Positions 15,122 through 20,075 of a stretch of DNA of 20,075 bases are shown here, piece after piece. Both the position numbers and the translations under genes were made by a program. Source of the stretch: Hallerella sp963660435 (GTDB lineage Bacteria > Fibrobacterota > Fibrobacteria > Fibrobacterales > Fibrobacteraceae); NCBI GenBank assembly GCA_963660435.1, contig CAVKYI010000035.1, positions 1 to 20,075 of the forward strand, in the 5' to 3' direction. The notes below the pieces were generated by a model. The model was given only the letters and a program-made list of their open reading frames with translations. It was not told the DNA's origin and ran no database searches. Within the stretch, counting starts at the first letter, position 1, and each line of letters opens with the position of its first letter.

Positions 15122-16374
15122 GCTTCCCTCCGGATGATGTGCGGATGGGTGAAGTCCTTGCGGAGCGGAAATCCCGGGAAATCTTCGTCAAGGAAAATCC
15201 TGCGCATGTCGTCGTGGCCTTCGAAGGAAATCCCGAACATGTCATAGACTTCGCGTTCCTTCCAGTTCGCGCCCGGGTAAATCTTCGAAAGGCTCGGGGC
15301 TTTCGACAGCACGCTCGTGGCGCGCTTTTCTTCGGGGACGGAATCGTCCTTTGCGAGGGAAAGCCGCACAAAGAGCTTGTGTCCGAGATCCGCGCTCATC
15401 AGCTGCGCGATAACGTCGAAATGGTCCTTCCAATCCACCGCGGTGACGTCTATCAGGAAGTCGAGAGCTGTCCGCGGATCGTTCTTCAGGAATTCGACGA
15501 GCGGAGCGTAGTCTTCTTTCGATACGCATATGTCGAGCGGCGTATCGGTCGGAAGGGCTTCGAGCGTCTCGTCCGAGGAATCCTTCGCGCCGTAGAGGGA
15601 AATCGCCGGAAACTTTTCGCGTGCGATGTGGAAAAGTTCCTTTTGCGAAAGGCCCTGCCGCTTGCGCGGGCTGTAGGGGACTTCGGGAAAGACTTCCTTC
15701 GAAACCCGGACAGCCTTGTAGCCGGACTTGTAGTCGGGATTTTCCTCCTTGAACTTGGCGCGGGCTTCGGCGAGTTCCTCGTCCTTGATCTTTTCGAGAG
15801 CTTCCCACGCCTTCTTCGCTTCCGCATAGCGGTTGCCGAGATCCTTTTTGTCGAGGGAGCCTTCGTGCCAGGGATGTCTGCTCGTTTCCTTTAGAATCTT
15901 GTCGCGCAGGGTGAGAAGACCGTGGAAGAGCGCTTCGGGTCGCGGAGGACATCCCGGGACAAATACATCGACCGGGAGGATGTTTGCCGCGCCGCGTACG
16001 ACGGAATAGTTGTCGTAGTAGAAAGGTCCGCCGGAAATCGTGCAGGCGCCCATCGCGAGGACATATTTCGGACCGGGCATCTGTTCCCAGAGCATCTGGA
16101 CCGCCGGAGCCATCCGCTCGGTGATGGTCCCCGCGAGAATGAAGAGGTCCGCCTGTCTGGGGGAATCGCGGAACACCTCGGAACCGAAACGCGCAATGTC
16201 GTAGCGCGCCATGGAGCTCGACATCATTTCGATGGCGCAACAGCTCGTTCCGTAGGTGAGCGGCCAGAGGGAATTGGCGCGGGCCCAGTTCACCGCATAA
16301 TCGACGGCGTTCACGAGGAGCTTTCCGCCTGGAACGGGGTCGAGGATTTTAGGCAGGTAGTTGATTATTCCCAT
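15118..16374 (-). CDS. nuoBC: Fused NADH-quinone oxidoreductase subunits B and C
   Basis: This single 418-aa protein carries two complex I subunits. Residues 1 to about 165 are NuoB, with the four ligands of the terminal N2 cluster: C45 and C46 (YGTSCCAIEMM), C111 (MGACTISGG) and C142 (VPGCPPRPEAL). Residues about 245-418 are NuoC, identified by WKEREVYDMFGISFEGH (371-387) and the RRIFL..DFPGFPLRKDF ending. The roughly 80-residue linker is charged, with a predicted helical stretch (about 181-212). No stop, frameshift or internal start interrupts the frame, so the fusion appears real. The ATG at 16374 overlaps the nuoA stop by 10 bases; MGIINYLPKIL is a plausible NuoB N-terminus. Both domain assignments are secure. 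Confidence 0.97.
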   Translation of the reverse strand: MGIINYLPKILDPVPGGKLLVNAVDYAVNWARANSLWPLTYGTSCCAIEMMSSSMARYDIARFGSEVFRDSPRQADLFILAGTITERMAPAVQMLWEQMPGPKYVLAMGACTISGGPFYYDNYSVVRGAANILPVDVFVPGCPPRPEALFHGLLTLRDKILKETSRHPWHEGSLDKKDLGNRYAEAKKAWEALEKIKDEELAEARAKFKEENPDYKSGYKAVRVSKEVFPEVPYSPRKRQGLSQKELFHIAREKFPAISLYGAKDSSDETLEALPTDTPLDICVSKEDYAPLVEFLKNDPRTALDFLIDVTAVDWKDHFDVIAQLMSADLGHKLFVRLSLAKDDSVPEEKRATSVLSKAPSLSKIYPGANWKEREVYDMFGISFEGHDDMRRIFLDEDFPGFPLRKDFTHPHIIRREA

Positions 16375-16757
16375 TTGAGAATTCCTTTTTTCCAGGCATA
16401 GGCGAGGCCGGATGTCAGCACGGCGAGAAAAAGTACAAGATCGATGGCGACGAGAACGGGCGAGAGGGAAGTTTTCCCGGCGACAATCTGCCCGAATTCG
16501 AGAAGGACGGGAAAAAGAAAGAGCGCTTCGACGTCAAAGACAAGAAAGAGAAGCGCAAAGAGATAGTAGCCGACCTTGAACTGAATCCGGGCGTTCCCCA
16601 CGGTCTGCATCCCGCATTCGTAGGGAGAAAACTTGTTCTTCGTATCCTTGCTCCGGTAGCCCAGAATCTTGCCGAAAACGATGGCGCCTCCGGCGACGAC
16701 CGCGCCTAGCGCGAGAAAGAATATCAGAATGAAATATTCAGAGAGTTCCATAGACAT
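16365..16757 (-). CDS. nuoA: NADH-quinone oxidoreductase subunit A
   Basis: This is the three-helix membrane subunit of complex I next to the quinone chamber. The 130-aa product has the loop motif KFSPYECGM, with C49 on the loop between TM1 and TM2, and FLVFDVEALFLFP with the conserved membrane acids D75 and E77. The first ATG (16757) is annotated. However, AGGA sits 5 bases before the second in-frame ATG (16751, MELSEYF), so a 128-aa product is equally possible. The gene begins 26 bases after the 196-aa gene's stop, which leaves little room for a separate promoter. Confidence 0.97.
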   Translation of the reverse strand: MSMELSEYFILIFFLALGAVVAGGAIVFGKILGYRSKDTKNKFSPYECGMQTVGNARIQFKVGYYLFALLFLVFDVEALFLFPVLLEFGQIVAGKTSLSPVLVAIDLVLFLAVLTSGLAYAWKKGILKWE

Positions 16758-16783
16758 CCTGCGAGTTCGTTAAAAAAATCCTG

Positions 16784-17374
16784 TCAGTAAAAGTGTTGGA
16801 CTTCCTGGAGCGTTCCGAACAGCTCGTTTCCGATTTCGAAGCGTTCCTTGATATGCGCCTGGAGGTCGCGAAACTCCTTTTCCGTCGCGAGATTCAGCGC
16901 GTTCAGGTTCTTGTGCATGTTCGATATGAACCCGGAAACGTAGGCACCGCTTTTCTTGATTTCCATTTCGGAGTCCATGCTCTGGAGTTCCTTGTCCGTT
17001 TCGATGCGGGAAATCAGATAGCGGGTCGTCGATTGGAGTTCGCTCAGGAAAAATACGAGCAAGAGTTCCTCTTGCAGGATTCCGCGCGGATTCTCGGTCG
17101 AGTAGCGTCCGATTTTTTCGATCTTTCCAAAGAAGACGGACGCTTGCGCGTATTCGAGGCACGCTTCGAGCGACTTTTCACACTCGCCGACCTTTTCGCC
17201 GATGGAGGCAAACCATTCCCTCCGATTCGTTACGTCCTTTTGCATGATGACGGGCGTGAGCGCGCTGAACGCGTAGAAGACTTCTTCGTAGCGGCGGTTT
17301 CGCATCCGGCAGTTGAAGGCACGGTTTCTGACTGTTTCGTCTTCGACGGGATGGGCGAGCGAGAGGGTCATCAT
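16784..17374 (-). CDS. Uncharacterised 196-aa protein between rel and nuoA
   Basis: I do not recognise this protein. It starts MMTLSLAHPVEDET and ends TLQEVQHFY. It is soluble and rich in charged and leucine residues, with no signal peptide, membrane helix or metal-binding motif, and is probably almost all helical with coiled-coil potential (about 55-195). Its ATG (17374) overlaps the rel stop in an ATGA junction, which sets the start and suggests coupled translation; the next codon is also ATG. The same frame stays open far upstream, but that part lies antiparallel to nothing and is only the alternate frame of rel. It could act with Rel or with complex I biogenesis on grounds of position alone. 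That it is a real gene is likely; its function is unknown. Confidence 0.75.
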   Translation of the reverse strand: MMTLSLAHPVEDETVRNRAFNCRMRNRRYEEVFYAFSALTPVIMQKDVTNRREWFASIGEKVGECEKSLEACLEYAQASVFFGKIEKIGRYSTENPRGILQEELLLVFFLSELQSTTRYLISRIETDKELQSMDSEMEIKKSGAYVSGFISNMHKNLNALNLATEKEFRDLQAHIKERFEIGNELFGTLQEVQHFY

Positions 17375-19518
17375 AGGCGCTTTACCTCGTGGACTCCGGG
17401 AACCTTTTGGATGGCGGTCATCAGATTTTCTAGCAGGTTGCGCCGCGCGATGCGGAATACCAGGCGGATTCTGCCTGACTTCTTGGCCGATACGACGCTC
17501 ATGCGCTCGATGAAGACCTTCGCTTCGGAGAGCTCGTTCAGAATCTCCGCGGTGATTCCCTTGCGATCGTCCGTCTCGATTTTCAGGTGGACGGAAAATT
17601 CCTGTTTCGAATCCTTGTTCCATTCCATCGAAATGCGCCTCGATTCCGGGACTTCCGCAAGTCTTGGACAGTCCTTTCGATGTACTTCGATGCCGTGCTT
17701 CGGGATGAGCGCGCCGACAATCGATTCGCCGGGAATGGGGGAGCAGCAGTTTGCAAAATGGATAAGCAGGCTCGATTCGTTGCCGACTTCGACGGGAAGC
17801 TGCGACTCGTCCGCCGCATCCGTGACAAATAGCCGGACGGGAGACGTCGGATCCGCTTCCCGGAATTTCTCGGGGTGGATCTTCTGGATGAACCTTTCGA
17901 GTTCGGAAAGTTCCATGTCGCCCTGGCCCAGCTTGTCGTAAAACGCTTCGACGCTTCCCGTGCCGAAGAACGCGCAGATTTCTTCCGGTTTCGGCTGCTC
18001 TTCGGGCTTCTGTATCTTGAATACGCGAAGTTCTCTCTGCCACAGTTCCTTGCCTAGAGTCTGGGCTTCCTTGTCGATGCTCGTTCGCATCCATCGGCGA
18101 AGTTCCTGCTTCGCCTTTTCCGTCCGGACTATTTCGAGCCATTCGGGCTGGGGATTCTGGTTGTGGCTCGTGAGAATCTGGGCCGTCGCACCGTTCGGGA
18201 TGGCGCTTGTCGCGCTGATGACGTCGCCATTGATCCGCGCGCCGACGCAGTGAAGGCCGAGTTCCGTATGAACCGCGAAGGCAAAGTCGAGAATCGTGCT
18301 GCCTTCGGGAAGCTCGATCGAATCTCCCTTGGGCGTAAACACGGTGACCGCTTCGTTTTTCAGGTCCATCCGGAGGAAGTTCAGGTATTCGGCGGAATTG
18401 GGAATTTCCGCCTGGAGCTTCGCGAGCCTGTCGAGCCATTCGAGTTCTTCGCCGCTCCTGCTCGTTTCCAGCTTGTATGCCCAGTGCGCGGCAAATCCCT
18501 TCTCGGCGGTGAGGTCCATGTCCTTGGTGCGAATCTGGACTTCGACCATCTTGTTTTCCGGGCCGATCACCGTCGTGTGGATGCTCTGGTAAAGGTTTGG
18601 TTTCGGCGTCGCGATGTAATCCTTGAAAAGCCCCTGGATGGGCGTCCAGAGGTTGTGTACGTAGCCTAGCGCGAGATAGCACTCGGGAAGCGTTTCCACG
18701 ATGATTCGGATGGCGAATATGTCGAAGATTTCGTCGAGCTTGCAGCCTCGGCTCAAGGTCTTTCCGTAGATGCTGTAGATATTCTTGGTGCGACCCTGGA
18801 TAGTGCAGTCGAAATCCTCCAGGGCGAGCTTTATCTGGAGCGGGCCGATAACCGACTTGATGTAGCGTTCGCGCTCTTCCTTGGTGGAAAGCAGGTGATC
18901 GACGATTTTCTTGTATTCGACCGGGTTCAGATATTTGAACGCCAGGTCTTCCAGTTCGGACTTGAACTGGTAAAGGCCGAACCTGTGGGTGAGCGGCGTA
19001 TAGATGTCGAGCGTTTCCTGCGCGATGATTTTCCGCTTTTCGGGCTTCATGTATTGAAGCGTACGCATGTTGTGCAGGCGATCCGCTATCTTTATCATGA
19101 TGACGCGCGGATCCTTCGCCATCGCGCTGATGAACTTGCGGTAGGTTTCCGCTTTCTGTTCTATCTTGTTTCCCTGTTTCTGGGCGGCGGAAATCTTCGT
19201 GACCGCATCGACCATGAAGGCGGTATCTTCGCCAAACCGGGTCTTGATTTCCGAAAGCGTGTGCGGGGTGTCCTCGACGACGTCGTGCAGGAGGCCCGCG
19301 AGGACCGAAGACGTATCGAGCTTCATGTCGGCGATGATTTTCGCCACTTCGTAGGGATGTTCCGTATAGGGCATTCCGCTTTTCCGGAATTGCCCCTTGT
19401 GCGCTTCGGCGATAAAGGCGATGGCGCTCCGCAGCTTCTGCTCGTCTAGGGCAGGATTCTTCTTCATGAGCACCTGTACGATGTGCTCCTGGGAGGGCTG
19501 TAGAACTTCCGTCGGCAT
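17371..19518 (-). CDS. Bifunctional (p)ppGpp synthetase/hydrolase (Rel/SpoT family)
   Basis: This long RSH enzyme makes (p)ppGpp from ATP and GDP/GTP on starvation, and hydrolyses it through its HD domain. The 715-aa length is typical. HD domain: R45, H54, H78-D79, E82-D83, D146 and N150 are all present, so hydrolase activity is expected. Synthetase domain (about 225-345): GRTKNIYSIYGK, the catalytic D266 region, YQSIH (310-314) and VEVQIRT (325-331). A TGS domain follows (about 391-448), then the zinc-finger-like NCCSPIPGE (590-598) with H608 and C617, and a C-terminal ACT domain (about 640-715). Intact HD and synthetase sites argue for a bifunctional Rel rather than a monofunctional RelA. 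It is the first gene of the rel-orf-nuo array, and its stop overlaps the next start by 4 bases. No Shine-Dalgarno is visible. Confidence 0.97.
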   Translation of the reverse strand: MPTEVLQPSQEHIVQVLMKKNPALDEQKLRSAIAFIAEAHKGQFRKSGMPYTEHPYEVAKIIADMKLDTSSVLAGLLHDVVEDTPHTLSEIKTRFGEDTAFMVDAVTKISAAQKQGNKIEQKAETYRKFISAMAKDPRVIMIKIADRLHNMRTLQYMKPEKRKIIAQETLDIYTPLTHRFGLYQFKSELEDLAFKYLNPVEYKKIVDHLLSTKEERERYIKSVIGPLQIKLALEDFDCTIQGRTKNIYSIYGKTLSRGCKLDEIFDIFAIRIIVETLPECYLALGYVHNLWTPIQGLFKDYIATPKPNLYQSIHTTVIGPENKMVEVQIRTKDMDLTAEKGFAAHWAYKLETSRSGEELEWLDRLAKLQAEIPNSAEYLNFLRMDLKNEAVTVFTPKGDSIELPEGSTILDFAFAVHTELGLHCVGARINGDVISATSAIPNGATAQILTSHNQNPQPEWLEIVRTEKAKQELRRWMRTSIDKEAQTLGKELWQRELRVFKIQKPEEQPKPEEICAFFGTGSVEAFYDKLGQGDMELSELERFIQKIHPEKFREADPTSPVRLFVTDAADESQLPVEVGNESSLLIHFANCCSPIPGESIVGALIPKHGIEVHRKDCPRLAEVPESRRISMEWNKDSKQEFSVHLKIETDDRKGITAEILNELSEAKVFIERMSVVSAKKSGRIRLVFRIARRNLLENLMTAIQKVPGVHEVKRL

Positions 19519-19575
19519 GTTCCAAATTTACCAAAAAAAGGCGAAAAAGTTTTGAAAATTCGCTAAATTCGCGAA
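19519..19575 (-). promoter_or_regulatory. Upstream region of rel: -10/-7-like box and tandem GCGAATTT
   Basis: The minus strand has TAAATTTG (19523-19530), ending 4 bases before the ATG. It fits both a weak -10 and the TAnnTTTG -7 box known from Bacteroidetes. I see no firm upstream element at the usual spacing. Farther up, GCGAATTTT and GCGAATTTA form a tandem 9-base repeat (19555-19572) that abuts the palindrome TTCGCGAA (19568-19575), a possible regulator site. If the box is used, the mRNA would be leaderless or nearly so. Confidence 0.35.
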
Positions 19576-19675
19576 AAAGTGCCTGGAAATGCCGACAAAA
19601 CGTTACTTTTTTGTCGAATTCGAATTCTGGAATCCGGAACGTAGTCGAGAGGGGAGAGAGGAGTGTGAAGAGTGG

Positions 19676-19741
19676 AATGTGGAGAGTGGAGTGTTCGCTA
19701 AGCGGACCTGTAAAGGCTTGTGCGATAAACAGTCATCCTGG
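19676..19741. repeat. Right arm of the long inverted-repeat pair (partner 2225-2289)
   Basis: This 66-base stretch is the reverse complement of 2225-2289 with scattered mismatches and small gaps. The blocks CCAGGATGACTGTTTATCG and CGCTTAGCGAACACTC are conserved exactly on the minus strand. As on the left, the CGCTTAGCG side points towards the start of the neighbouring gene, here rel. Confidence 0.8.
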
Positions 19742-19777
19742 CTTTTTCGTCATCCTGGAGCGTCCCTTCGCTTCTCT

Positions 19778-19903
19778 GTCATCCTGGAGTGTAGCGCAGC
19801 GACCGACCTGTCTGCCGACAGGCAGGTAGGATCCATAAGGCTCGGGATGGATTCTACCTGCCCGCAGCAGGCGGGTCGGCTCTTTCAGAGCCTCCAGAAT
19901 GAC
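19778..19903. repeat. Repeat element with GTCATCCTGGA/TCCAGAATGAC ends, right copy
   Basis: This is the same element as 2120-2234 but inverted and slightly longer. It contains two palindromic units, ACCTGTCTG..CAGGCAGGT (19806-19827) and ACCTGCC..GGCGGGT (19856-19876), where the left copy has one. Two additional GTCATCCTGG half-units precede it (19732, 19749). Another (19951) follows with GAGCGAAGC and ATAGGATCCAT. Confidence 0.75.
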
Positions 19904-20075
19904 GGTAGGCGGTAAAGCTTCGTTATGTTGAACGGCAGTTTCGTTACATCGTCATCCTGGAGCGAAGCACCGCGGAGCGATAGGATCCATGGTCAGAACT
20001 TAGAACTTGGAACTTAGATGAGAGTGGAGTGAGAAAAGTTGAGAAAGAAGATCGCTTCGCTTTTCTAAGCTCTAA

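Larger units (their letters stand above)
19576..20075. other. Intergenic repeat-rich region without a convincing gene
   Basis: Short open frames occur here but none has a protein-like composition or a ribosome binding site, and several run through repeats. The region holds G/A-rich low-complexity sequence with repeated AGTGGA-type units (about 19650-19695), GTCATCCTGG in direct orientation at 19732, 19749, 19778 and 19951, an inverted CCAGAATGAC (19894-19903), and ACTTAGAACTTGGAACTTAG (19998-20017). The last resembles GAACTTGGAGCTTAG in the ligA upstream gap. Confidence 0.7.

Noticed and set aside
17371..19518. Calling the RSH protein monofunctional RelA
   Set aside because: The HD-domain residues (H54, H78-D79, E82-D83, D146, N150) are intact, unlike in monofunctional RelA.
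16784..19534. A 916-codon open frame spanning rel and the 196-aa gene
   Set aside because: Its first 720 or so codons are rel read in another frame, with low-complexity Arg/Pro/Gly-rich composition. Only the last 196 codons, after the rel stop, are a plausible gene.
19589..19915. A 108-codon plus-strand open frame at the right edge
   Set aside because: It runs through GTCATCCTGG repeats and palindromes, lacks a ribosome binding site and has no protein-like features.

Overview
The window looks like a chromosomal segment of a Fibrobacter-like bacterium (FCB group). This is an inference. It rests on a complex I gene set with no nuoE, nuoF or nuoG, a lipoprotein with a formylglycine-generating-enzyme-like C-terminus, scarce Shine-Dalgarno sequences, and intergenic GTCATCCTGGA/CCTGCCTG repeats of a kind I associate from memory with Fibrobacter and its relatives. 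No rRNA, tRNA, CRISPR array, transposase or phage gene is visible. Almost everything is on the minus strand; the one plus-strand gene is a small lipoprotein.

Left part (1-4360): ligA (NAD-dependent DNA ligase) on the minus strand. A 300-base repeat-bearing gap follows, then a divergent LPP20-like lipoprotein gene ending at a strong hairpin terminator. Next is an autoinhibited (class II) Fic AMP-transferase gene on the minus strand, more A+T-rich than its neighbours and associated with short AGGTGACCT inverted repeats, including a perfect 18-bp pair just upstream.

Middle (4361-6704): a large secreted lipoprotein with two fibronectin-III-like regions and an FGE/sulfatase-modifying-like domain that appears split by an insertion, then a hairpin that probably ends the operon upstream.

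Right part (6705-19518): a compact minus-strand array, read from right to left: rel (bifunctional (p)ppGpp synthetase/hydrolase), an unrecognised 196-aa helical protein, then nuoA, a fused nuoBC, nuoD, H, I, J, K, L, M, N. Most junctions overlap by 1-10 bases and the other gaps are at most 26 bases, so stringent-response control and respiratory complex I are probably co-transcribed. The complex has the connecting arm and the membrane proton-pumping arm, but the NADH-oxidising module (NuoEFG) is not encoded here. NuoM has Ser in place of the TM7 proton-channel lysine.

Right edge (19519-20075): about 550 bases with no convincing gene, holding rel's likely promoter and an array of the same repeats as the ligA/lipoprotein gap, in inverted orientation. 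The two copies face each other across about 17.4 kb.
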